From assembly GCA_045638125.1 (NCBI GenBank), contig JAZUAS010000081.1:1-34698 (forward strand): a stretch of 34,698 nt of DNA, given 5' to 3'. Position numbers and translations under genes: made by a program. Origin of the DNA: SVTX01 sp045638125. GTDB taxonomy: Bacteria; Bacillota; Clostridia; Oscillospirales; CAG-272. The notes under the pieces are model-generated. The model ran no database searches, was not told the origin of the DNA, and worked only from the letters and a program-made list of their open reading frames with translations. Positions 1 to 6,494 of the stretch are shown piece after piece. How positions within the stretch are numbered: position 1 is the first letter of the stretch; each line of letters starts with the position of its first letter.

Positions 1-20
1 ACGACTCATTTAAGAGTCGT
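1..20. repeat. Small inverted repeat, possible end of an upstream terminator
   Basis: ACGACTC and GAGTCGT form a 7-bp stem around ATTTAA at the very edge of the window. The sequence that follows (TCTGTT) is only weakly T-rich. It could be the terminator of a gene lying left of the window, but nothing outside can be seen. Confidence 0.3.
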
Positions 21-55
21 TCTGTTAAATAAACTTATTCATAAAATAACTCGGC

Positions 56-104
56 TAAATTAAACACCTGCACAAATAGCCTTTAAATTTCAACACCTAC
101 ACAA
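56..104. repeat. Imperfect tandem direct repeat (two units)
   Basis: Positions 56-75 and 84-104 are near-identical units sharing the core AACACCTRCACAA and a preceding TAAATT run, about 29 bp apart. Only two copies are present. They lie outside any gene. No function can be assigned. Confidence 0.5.
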
Positions 105-197
105 GATACTCAAAATAGGTATTTATAGGAATTTTAAAGTAAAAAAAACCATTTGTAGATGCTTTTTCGCTCTTAAATCGCCTAAACCCACACCCCG

Positions 198-227
198 AAT
201 TATACAAAATTTTGATTTTGTATAATT
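198..227. repeat. Perfect 13-bp AT-rich inverted repeat
   Basis: AATTATACAAAAT at 198-210 and its exact reverse complement at 215-227 are separated by TTTG. No T-run follows on either side, so it is not a typical terminator. It could be an operator, an insertion-sequence relic or a cruciform-prone site. Confidence 0.6.
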
Positions 228-386
228 GTATGTATTAATAGAATCTGCTTCTCTATTGCATTGTTCTACCGCCATACTGTTCATTTCTTAAATTTTCCAA
301 TATATCGCGGGTGGCGCTTCAATCGGCTCATTTTTGTAGGCAATTGTTTAATGATACCGCATATGCTTCTATTTGCTTGATTTCGA

Positions 387-653
387 TTATATTATCCTTT
401 TTTCATCCATATATTTTTTCTTCGTTGCCTCGCCTCCGCGAAGGTGACGTTCCTCCTTATTTTTTGCAAGAACGCTTTTAACGTCCAGATATAACGACTT
501 ATTTGTATTCTTCAAAACCTGTGTGACATCCTTATGTACAGTGCTTTTGCTTATCCCAAATCTTGTTGCGGTTGCTCTTACCGTTGCATTATTTTCTACA
601 ATATATAATCCCAATATTACGCAACGATCCTTGCCGGATGCCAGATACATCAT
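387..653 (-). CDS. spoIIID: Sporulation transcriptional regulator SpoIIID
   Basis: This 88-residue protein is a small DNA-binding regulator that acts in the mother cell with sigma-E and adjusts the switch to sigma-K genes. It has the family's near-standard length. A helix-turn-helix lies at about residues 24-46, containing ATRFGISKSTVHKDV, and the basic C-terminal signature RHLRGGEATKKKY at about 69-81 is almost invariant in SpoIIID. The start is supported by GAGGT seven bases upstream of the first of two adjacent ATG codons. The gene diverges from the RNA methyltransferase gene and has a possible sigma-E-like promoter. In many Clostridia an mreB-like gene follows spoIIID. Here only the gene-poor end of the window follows. 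Confidence 0.95.
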   Translation of the reverse strand: MMYLASGKDRCVILGLYIVENNATVRATATRFGISKSTVHKDVTQVLKNTNKSLYLDVKSVLAKNKEERHLRGGEATKKKYMDEKRII

Positions 654-690
654 TACAGTTACCTCACAGTTATATTTGTTACATTGGTAA

Positions 691-718
691 TATATATGAC
701 ATTTTGCTTGCTAAAATA
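691..718 (-). promoter_or_regulatory. Possible sigma-E-like promoter of spoIIID
   Basis: On the minus strand TATTTT (713-718) is followed after 14 bases by CATATATA (691-698). This resembles the sigma-E pattern of an ATATT-like -35 and a CATACAAT-like -10. spoIIID is a known sigma-E target in Bacillus, which supports the call, but the match is imperfect and the region is AT-rich. The TAAAAT at 712-717 on the other strand has a TGC in front of it and may serve the divergent methyltransferase gene. Confidence 0.35.
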
Positions 719-736
719 CCTTTTCAAGGAGTTTTT

Positions 737-1507
737 ATGATCAACGATATCGAAAAATTTGAAATTTTTGAGGGTATGACCTCAATTTCCGCAGTAATTA
801 GATCTATCAAAAATAATTCCAGCGACCGTGTGATTGATACGGTATATTTTGACGAGTCTCGCGCGGCAAAAAAATCTCACGAGCTTAAATTTTTGGAATA
901 CGCCTCTACCGAGCTGGAGTTTAAGCTTATAGGCTCCAATTCCGCTTTCATTGATTCCTTGGTCTCGGGTAGCACACACGGCGGTTTTGTCGCACTTTGC
1001 TCTAAACGTTCCTTCCTTAATCTGAATGTTAATTTTTTAACAAATGGAAATTTTTATGCTCTTATCGAAGGCATCGAGGATCCTTATAATTTTGGTTATT
1101 CGGTTCGTTCCTTGTATGCGGCTGGTATAGACGGAATAGTTCTCCCTGAGAGAAACTGGATGGAGTTTTCAAGCACAGTCGCACGTTCCTCCGCTGGCAC
1201 CTCGGAGTTAGCGAATATTGCAATATCCGACCCGTTGGATGCGGTAAAACTCTTTAAGGAAAACGGATTTGAGATAGTTTGCGCGGGTATCCGCGACTCT
1301 GTATCTCTATATGATTATGATTTTGCAATGCCCACTTTGCTCGTTATTGGCGGTGAAAAACGAGGAATATCAAGAAAGATTCTCGATATGTCCGATGTAA
1401 CGATCAGAATTCCCTACGGACGCGAATTTATGGGTTCTCTTCCCTCTACGTCCGCCGTGTCTGTCATGGCATTCGAAATATCCCATAAAAAGAGCAAATT
1501 ACAATAA
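737..1507 (+). CDS. SpoU/TrmH-family RNA 2'-O-methyltransferase
   Basis: This SPOUT-fold protein is predicted to transfer methyl groups from S-adenosylmethionine to a ribose 2'-OH in tRNA or rRNA. The three class motifs are visible: IEGIEDPYNFGYSVRSLYAAG (motif 1 with the catalytic Asn/Arg region), LLVIGGEKRGIS (motif 2) and RIPYGREFMGSLPSTSAVSV (motif 3, cofactor-binding knot). The reading frame is open further upstream, but AAGGAG at 726-731 fixes the start at 737 and gives 256 residues. The N-terminal 90 residues form the usual small substrate-binding domain. Its target cannot be read from the sequence. A second, different member of the family (RlmB) is encoded about 4 kb downstream. Confidence 0.88.
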   Translation: MINDIEKFEIFEGMTSISAVIRSIKNNSSDRVIDTVYFDESRAAKKSHELKFLEYASTELEFKLIGSNSAFIDSLVSGSTHGGFVALCSKRSFLNLNVNFLTNGNFYALIEGIEDPYNFGYSVRSLYAAGIDGIVLPERNWMEFSSTVARSSAGTSELANIAISDPLDAVKLFKENGFEIVCAGIRDSVSLYDYDFAMPTLLVIGGEKRGISRKILDMSDVTIRIPYGREFMGSLPSTSAVSVMAFEISHKKSKLQ

Positions 1508-1545
1508 ATTTTACAAAAAAGTTGCTATTTGTTGCGTAAGAGTAC

Positions 1546-1574
1546 TTAACTTTTATGCTCTTTAATGATATAAT
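1546..1574 (+). promoter_or_regulatory. SigA-type promoter of proC
   Basis: TTAACT (1546-1551) and TATAAT (1569-1574) are separated by 17 bases. TGA directly precedes the -10, giving an extended -10. The transcript would start about 25 bases before the proC ATG. Confidence 0.7.
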
Positions 1575-1607
1575 TAATAATAATTTAAAATGCGGGGCTG
1601 GATAACT

Positions 1608-2441
1608 ATGTCAGGCAAAATAGCTTTTATTGGAGTTGGAAATATGGCAACCGCCACCCTTATGGGAATCACCGCCAACTCACCGGATATGTCAAACATC
1701 GTGTTATTCAACAGACACGTTGAAAAAATAGAAAAATACAGAGCTTTAGGCGCACATATCGCGCTTTCCTTAAAAGAGGCTGTAGAATCCTCACGCTACA
1801 TTATGCTCTGCGTTAAACCGCAAAGCTTTCCCGAGATTCTTCCTCTTTTAGCAGAGTGTAAAAACGTTTCCGAGAAGATTTTCGTTACGATGGCGGCAGG
1901 TATCTCCACAGATATAGTTTCGGAAGCCGCCGGCGGTGCGCCCGTTGTTCGCGTTATGCCTAACACGCCTATGCTGATAGGCAAAGGAGTTATTGCTGCT
2001 TGCAGAAACGATAAGGTATCCGACGATGATTTTGAGTACGTTTGCAGTCTTTTCTCATCTTCGGGTAACGTTATCAAAATCGATGAGAGCGATATGAACA
2101 AGATAATTTGCGTGACGGGATCTTCTCCTGCCTACGTTTTCATGATGATAAAGGCTATGTGCCAAGGAGCGCGTGATCAAGGACTATTGGACGGTGAATC
2201 AAGCTTGAGCGATAAAGAGCTTGTTGACGCAATCTGCGATACGATAATCGGTGCCGCCGAGCTGATGAAGCATGAATCCAAGACACCAGATCAACAGATA
2301 GCTACCGTTGCGTCGAAGGGTGGCACTACCGAGAGAGCGATCGCTGAGCTTGAAAACTTCCGTTTTTGCGAAGGAATCGTCAGTGCGATGGAAAAATGCA
2401 CCCAAAGAGCCGAAGAATTAGGTAAAAATAACCTCAAGTAA
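1608..2441 (+). CDS. proC: Pyrroline-5-carboxylate reductase
   Basis: ProC reduces 1-pyrroline-5-carboxylate to L-proline with NAD(P)H, the last step of proline synthesis, in the cytoplasm. The N-terminal Rossmann motif IAFIGVGNMA lies close to the start. VRVMPNTPMLIGKG and the C-terminal signature with VASKGGTTERAIAELE are the family's hallmark regions, the second being the ProC active-site and dimer motif. An in-frame ATG at 1590 has no ribosome binding site; 1608 has GGGGCTGG about 10 bases upstream, giving 277 residues, near the family norm. Its own extended -10 promoter lies just upstream. The DUF624-like gene starts 26 bases after the stop and is probably cotranscribed. Confidence 0.96.
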   Translation: MSGKIAFIGVGNMATATLMGITANSPDMSNIVLFNRHVEKIEKYRALGAHIALSLKEAVESSRYIMLCVKPQSFPEILPLLAECKNVSEKIFVTMAAGISTDIVSEAAGGAPVVRVMPNTPMLIGKGVIAACRNDKVSDDDFEYVCSLFSSSGNVIKIDESDMNKIICVTGSSPAYVFMMIKAMCQGARDQGLLDGESSLSDKELVDAICDTIIGAAELMKHESKTPDQQIATVASKGGTTERAIAELENFRFCEGIVSAMEKCTQRAEELGKNNLK

Positions 2442-2467
2442 AATATAAGATAAAAGGATTTAAAAAA

Positions 2468-3469
2468 TTGAAAAACAAGAAGAAATTTAAATTGTTTGAT
2501 CTCAATCGCGACGGAAAAGGCGTGGAACGCGGCGAGGATACAACACCCAACCTATCATTCTTTTTCAAGCAGTTTGGAAGAAAATTTTCAAAGATCATTT
2601 CTTTGAATATATTGATGATATTCCAGATAATTCCCCTTTTGGTATGCGCCTACCTGTACATATTCGCAATGCCCAAAACTCCATCTCTTTATTACCCCGA
2701 GTATGCGGCATTGTTTGGAGTTCAAGAGGCGGCATCAACGTTGACAGGATCCCTAAATTTGGGACTTTTATCATTTCAATTCCCGTTGCCGACCTACAAT
2801 AACACGCATATATATTGGATAATCGGCGGAATCCTGCTTGTTTACGCGATAACCTATGGATGGCAGAAGGTAGGATCAATATACGTAACTCGCGGACTTG
2901 TACGAGGCGATAGTGTATTTGTATTTTCAGACTATTTTTATGCTATTAAAAAGAACCTAAAGCAGGGCTTGATCTTGGGTCTTATAGACTGCGCTATTAT
3001 GGGAGTTCTTGCGTATAATCTGATATACTTTTTCACCGCACCTGCCAATGCGCTAACCGATTTTGTATATATAATGACGATTGCACTGATAATCCTCTAC
3101 ACTGTATTCAGATTCTACACTTATCTAATGATAGTAACCTTTAACATCAAGATCATCAAAGCATTTAAGAATGCCTTGATATTTACCGTTTTAGGTATTA
3201 AGAGAAATATTTTGGCTCTCATAGGATTGGTTATCGTTTCTGCGATTGCTATACTACCCATGCTTCTCTTGGTTCAAGTCGGACTTGGAATTGCCATTGT
3301 TCTTCCCTTGCTGTATTACCTTGGCGTATGCGCGTTTATTTATACTTACGCGGCATATCCCGTCATCAAAAAATATATGATAGACCCTGTGGACAACGCA
3401 AGTACAAGCGCTAACGATGACGAAGAAGAGACCATTGATGATATTGAACAAAACGGTAACAACAATTAA
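2468..3469 (+). CDS. DUF624/YesL-like integral membrane protein
   Basis: The protein has 333 residues starting from TTG, which is chosen because AAAGGA lies nine bases upstream and no nearby ATG is better placed. It has about six hydrophobic helices. The segment around DYFYAIKKNLKQGLILGLID is typical of the DUF624/YesL family, whose members are often found near sugar-transport genes but have no proven biochemical role. A hydrophilic N-terminus of about 35 residues precedes the first helix. The C-terminus is a strongly acidic, Asn-rich tail (DDEEETIDDIEQNGNNN). Between helices 1 and 2 there is a loop longer than is usual in YesL. The gene lies just downstream of proC, probably in the same transcript. 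Family assignment is moderate and function is unknown. Confidence 0.6.
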   Translation: MKNKKKFKLFDLNRDGKGVERGEDTTPNLSFFFKQFGRKFSKIISLNILMIFQIIPLLVCAYLYIFAMPKTPSLYYPEYAALFGVQEAASTLTGSLNLGLLSFQFPLPTYNNTHIYWIIGGILLVYAITYGWQKVGSIYVTRGLVRGDSVFVFSDYFYAIKKNLKQGLILGLIDCAIMGVLAYNLIYFFTAPANALTDFVYIMTIALIILYTVFRFYTYLMIVTFNIKIIKAFKNALIFTVLGIKRNILALIGLVIVSAIAILPMLLLVQVGLGIAIVLPLLYYLGVCAFIYTYAAYPVIKKYMIDPVDNASTSANDDEEETIDDIEQNGNNN

Positions 3470-3509
3470 ATTCACTCACCGAGATCGACAGGACCTCGAA
3501 ACGTTTTGA

Positions 3510-4226
3510 TTATTGAGCGATCAACTCACTTATCACTACGAAATTATAACCCTTTTCTATCAAAACGGGTATGAACAGTTCAAGCGCCTCGGGCGTGGGA
3601 CTATTATAAGAAATATAGTCGTGCATGAGAATTATATCTCCGGATGATACGCTTTCGATAACGTTCTGTGCAATTTTTTCGGGCGGTGTATGTGCCCAAT
3701 CCATAGTATCTATATCCCATAGAATAACCTTATAGTCAAGTTGCTTTATAACGCTTTTTACATATCCGTCTATCATGCCTTCGGGCGGCCTGAACAGCTT
3801 TGTTTTATAATCAGTATGGCTGAACAAAGCAGACTCGCATTTTTCAACCTCTTTATAAAGAGTTGCTGAATCCAATCGGTCAACATGAGGATGAGTGTAG
3901 GTGTGATTCCCTATCTCGTGTCCACGGCTTATAACCATTTCCATCGTATCGGGATAACGGTCTGCGTTAATACCTATTGCAAAAAAAGTCGCTTTAATTC
4001 CGTATTTATCCAGAATATCCAGTATCTGAGGAGTGTATCGTGGATGGGGTCCATCGTCAAAGGTAAGGGCTATCTTCATAAATTCATTATCCTTTTTACG
4101 ATAGATATCTACATCATTGTCTAAAGCGCCATTTTGTGAAGAACCCAATACGTTTACAGTGCATAAAATATTTAATACTATGACAATAATCAATAGAAAA
4201 GACACAAGTCTCACTGTCTTAAACAT
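3510..4226 (-). CDS. NodB-type polysaccharide deacetylase (PdaB-like)
   Basis: This 238-residue protein is predicted to remove acetyl groups from N-acetylated cell-wall glycans. One hydrophobic N-terminal segment (about residues 8-30) would anchor or export it. The NodB motifs are all present: TFDDGPH (metal Asp and catalytic base), HTYTHP (two metal His), RPPEG, DIDTMDW and ILMHD. The gene begins only five bases after the stop of the upstream deacetylase gene and has no clear ribosome binding site, which suggests translational coupling. Size, topology and pairing with a PdaA-like gene fit a sporulation deacetylase such as PdaB, but a vegetative peptidoglycan deacetylase cannot be excluded. 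Confidence 0.82.
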   Translation of the reverse strand: MFKTVRLVSFLLIIVIVLNILCTVNVLGSSQNGALDNDVDIYRKKDNEFMKIALTFDDGPHPRYTPQILDILDKYGIKATFFAIGINADRYPDTMEMVISRGHEIGNHTYTHPHVDRLDSATLYKEVEKCESALFSHTDYKTKLFRPPEGMIDGYVKSVIKQLDYKVILWDIDTMDWAHTPPEKIAQNVIESVSSGDIILMHDYISYNSPTPEALELFIPVLIEKGYNFVVISELIAQ

Positions 4227-4231
4227 GTTTA

Positions 4232-5017
4232 TTACCGTTCGCAGAGCTCGTCCAACGTGCCGAAGCGATATCCTTGTGATTTGAGAGTTATGATGACATC
4301 TTCGAGTATTTGAGCATTTGTTGAGGAGGTGGGGTGAAGTAGCATTACCTCGCCGTTGTGAACATTGTCAAGTATTTTAGCTTTCGCTTTCTCAGAAGTC
4401 ATTTGCTTGTTATTATCCCAGTCTGCATAAGCAAAACTCCAAAATACCGTTTTGTATCCCATTGACTGTGCATAACTCAAAGATGCTTCGTCAAATTTTC
4501 CTTCAGGCGGACGGTAATATTTTGCAATGTCGCATCCGATTTTATCGCGGCAAGTGTTTTCAAGTAACACCAACTCGTTTTCAAATTCTTCTGCCGTCTT
4601 GTTGATCATTGACTTATGAGAATAGGTATGATTGCAAACAAGATGACCTTCTTCAAACATACGAGTTACAATCTCAGGATTCGATACAACAAGATTGCCC
4701 AAAATGAAAAATGCACCCGTCACATTTTGCCTTTTCAATATATCCAAAGTTTTAGCTATATTACCATTTTCGTATCCTGCATCAAATGTGAGATATATGA
4801 CTTTGTCCTCGCAATCGTCTCCGTTCTGCTTATCGATATAGTAACCGTCAAGGTTCTCAATAAACCCAAATTGAGGGTCTGCGGATGGTTGCAAATGATC
4901 CTTTCTGTGTACGCAATACCAATTATATTCAACACTGTTAGCTGCATTTATCGGGAACGCGGCGAGTAATGATAATATAACAAATAATATCAATGAAATT
5001 GTTATTTTATTTCTCAT
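4232..5017 (-). CDS. pdaA: PdaA-like delta-lactam-biosynthetic N-deacetylase
   Basis: PdaA deacetylates N-acetylmuramic acid in spore peptidoglycan, leading to muramic delta-lactam in the cortex. The protein has 261 residues with an N-terminal signal peptide or anchor (about residues 6-25). The first NodB motif is TFDAGYENGN, where the usual second Asp plus Gly-Pro is replaced in the way characteristic of PdaA proteins. HTYSHKSM supplies the metal His pair, and RPPEGKFDE, the YADWD segment and LLHP follow. The region before the catalytic domain (NWYCVHRKDHLQPSAD) also matches PdaA. GAAAGGAG precedes the ATG. It leads a two-gene unit with the PdaB-like gene and fits the sporulation setting given by spoIIID. 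Confidence 0.9.
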   Translation of the reverse strand: MRNKITISLILFVILSLLAAFPINAANSVEYNWYCVHRKDHLQPSADPQFGFIENLDGYYIDKQNGDDCEDKVIYLTFDAGYENGNIAKTLDILKRQNVTGAFFILGNLVVSNPEIVTRMFEEGHLVCNHTYSHKSMINKTAEEFENELVLLENTCRDKIGCDIAKYYRPPEGKFDEASLSYAQSMGYKTVFWSFAYADWDNNKQMTSEKAKAKILDNVHNGEVMLLHPTSSTNAQILEDVIITLKSQGYRFGTLDELCER

Positions 5018-5060
5018 TTCTTCAACTCCTTTCTCATACTATTTTTCGCAAAAATCTTCA

Positions 5061-5080
5061 CATTATTTATCCAAATAATG
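5061..5080. repeat. 8-bp inverted repeat abutting a -35 box
   Basis: CATTATTT and AAATAATG flank ATCC at 5061-5080 and end exactly where the TTGACT -35 of the following gene begins. The site lies between the divergent deacetylase gene and the small membrane protein gene, so it could be an operator for either or both. It is AT-rich, so chance is possible. Confidence 0.4.
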
Positions 5081-5109
5081 TTGACTTTTTTATAATCACA
5101 TGTTAAAAT
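5081..5109 (+). promoter_or_regulatory. SigA-type promoter of the small membrane protein gene
   Basis: TTGACT (5081-5086) and TAAAAT (5104-5109) have a 17-base spacer. TGT directly before the -10 makes it an extended -10 promoter. Confidence 0.75.
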
Positions 5110-5149
5110 TAAATAAGATAGTAAATTCTGCAAAGGGGGCATGGACACT

Positions 5150-5434
5150 ATGGAATTAAAGATCATAATTGGTTTTTTTGTCGGTGTTTTATGCGGAATA
5201 GTTCCCTTATGCTTCGGATTTATTAAAAAAAGTAAAGTTTTAGGAATAATAGGAATCGTCGCCTCTGCCGGAGCAGGCGCACTTTTCAACTCCCTCGACA
5301 AGTCTCCGTTCTCAGCGCTGGTCGTTGCAATTCTGTTTATTTTTATAATAATAGCGAACAATAAACGACGATCCGGACATTCTTCAGAAGATAATTATGA
5401 CGGTTCCGACACTTTTGATACCGATATAAGATAA
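5150..5434 (+). CDS. Small two-helix membrane protein
   Basis: I do not recognise a named family. AAAGGGGG at 5132-5139 is one base from an in-frame ATG at 5141 but ten bases from the ATG at 5150, so the second is the better start and gives 94 residues. Two or three hydrophobic helices lie at about residues 3-22, 27-45 and 52-65. The first two are joined by a short basic turn (FIKKSK), and the C-terminal 25 residues are hydrophilic and acidic. The gene is monocistronic: it has its own extended -10 promoter and its own terminator. It looks like a genuine conserved small membrane protein; the role is unknown. Confidence 0.7.
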   Translation: MELKIIIGFFVGVLCGIVPLCFGFIKKSKVLGIIGIVASAGAGALFNSLDKSPFSALVVAILFIFIIIANNKRRSGHSSEDNYDGSDTFDTDIR

Positions 5435-5471
5435 ACATATCCTTAAGCAAGCGCTTTTGGATATGTTTTTT
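5433..5471 (+). terminator. Rho-independent terminator
   Basis: AAACATATCC (5433-5442) pairs with GGATATGTTT (5459-5468) and a run of T follows. The loop contains a further AAGC/GCTT pairing. The stem overlaps the stop codon of the small membrane protein gene. Confidence 0.85.
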
Positions 5472-5504
5472 ATTACAAAAATCAAATTTAATTACGAAAA
5501 TCTA

Positions 5505-5533
5505 TGTACAAAAAGGTAAAAATATGTTATAAT
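5505..5533 (+). promoter_or_regulatory. SigA-type promoter of the rlmB operon
   Basis: TGTACA (5505-5510) and TATAAT (5528-5533) are separated by 17 bases, with TGT immediately before the -10 (extended -10). It lies between the preceding terminator and the rlmB start and would drive the operon to about 12096. Confidence 0.75.
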
Positions 5534-5575
5534 ATAATTAATTATAATTTATATTAAAGCGTAGGATATGATACT

Positions 5576-6457
5576 ATGGAAAAAAACAACAAATTCGCTA
5601 AAAAAAACAACGGATATCACAACAAAAACAAGGGCAAAGAATTCTCAAAGCACTCTCACGATAATCGCGAGAAATACACAAAATATTCCTCAAGAGACGA
5701 GGCTATGGCAAACTCCGAGGACGGTGCGGGTCTTGTTATCGGTAGGAACGCGGTAAGAGAGCTTTTAAAATCTGACCGCGAAATAGATAAGCTCCTCGTT
5801 CAAAAGGGCGAGCGAGAAGGCTCAATAGTCGTTCTGGTGGCTATGGCGGTGGAAAAAGGTATCCCCGTCGTTGAAACCGACAAAGCCAAACTTGACTCTA
5901 TGGCAGGCTTTGCTCCTCACCAGGGTGTTATCGCAATGGCATCCGAAAAGGAATATTGTAGTGTTGAAGACATATTGCAAATTGCCGCCGACCGTGGAGA
6001 AGCGCCCCTCATAGTTATAGCCGACGGCATCACCGACCCCTACAATCTTGGCGCATTGATCAGATGTGCAGAGGGCGCCGGCGCTCATGGAATTATTATT
6101 CCCAAAAGACGTTCAACAGGTCTCACTCCTTTAGTTTCGAAGGCTTCCGCGGGAGCAATCGAACACATGGCAATAGCCAAAGTGTCTAACATATCAAATA
6201 CCATTCTCTCTCTCAAGGAAAAAGGCGTTTGGGTATTTGCCGCTGAAGCGGGCGGAAAGCCTTATTACGAGACCGATTTCAAAGGCCCCTGCGCCCTGGT
6301 ATTTGGAAGCGAAGGAAACGGAGTTTCTCAAATAGTCGTTGAGAATTGCGACGCTCTCACTTCTATCCCTATGTATGGCAAGGTCAACTCATTTAACGTA
6401 TCCACAGCCGCATCCGTAATTCTTTGCGAAGCGGCAAAGCAAAACAGAACAAAGTAA
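5576..6457 (+). CDS. rlmB: 23S rRNA (guanosine-2'-O-)-methyltransferase RlmB
   Basis: RlmB methylates the ribose of a conserved guanosine (G2251 in E. coli numbering) in the 23S rRNA peptidyl-transferase loop. The 293-residue protein starts with a Lys/Asn-rich basic tail of about 40 residues, absent from E. coli RlmB but common in Firmicutes. The RlmB N-domain follows, with VIGRNAVRELLKS and a MAGFAPHQGVIAMAS segment. The SPOUT domain has ITDPYNLGALIRCAEGAGAHG, ALVFGSEGNGVS and the knot motif SIPMYGKVNSFNVSTAASV. GTAGGAT provides the ribosome binding site. It is the first gene of a four-gene plus-strand operon; a 37-base gap leads to the ATPase-like gene. Confidence 0.93.
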   Translation: MEKNNKFAKKNNGYHNKNKGKEFSKHSHDNREKYTKYSSRDEAMANSEDGAGLVIGRNAVRELLKSDREIDKLLVQKGEREGSIVVLVAMAVEKGIPVVETDKAKLDSMAGFAPHQGVIAMASEKEYCSVEDILQIAADRGEAPLIVIADGITDPYNLGALIRCAEGAGAHGIIIPKRRSTGLTPLVSKASAGAIEHMAIAKVSNISNTILSLKEKGVWVFAAEAGGKPYYETDFKGPCALVFGSEGNGVSQIVVENCDALTSIPMYGKVNSFNVSTAASVILCEAAKQNRTK

Positions 6458-6494
6458 ACATATCTTTAAATTTCAAAAGAAGGAGGAATCGTTT

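Larger units (their letters stand above)
1..386. other. AT-rich stretch without a convincing gene
   Basis: I find no recognisable gene here. The stretch holds a 7-bp hairpin at 1-20, an imperfect direct repeat at 56-104, a 13-bp perfect inverted repeat at 198-227, and a 53-codon minus-strand reading frame at 123-284 that has only a weak ribosome binding site. An in-frame stop separates that frame from codon-like sequence upstream. The sequence looks like decayed coding or mobile DNA downstream of spoIIID, but nothing identifies its source. Confidence 0.5.

Noticed and set aside
3470..3509. Terminator between the DUF624-like gene and the PdaB-like gene
   Set aside because: Only a 4-bp CGAG/CTCG pairing was found, with no T-run on either strand.
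5018..5140. Sigma-G/F-type promoter (CATACTA at 5035-5041)
   Set aside because: The box is on the plus strand, facing away from the PdaA-like gene, and has no suitable -35.
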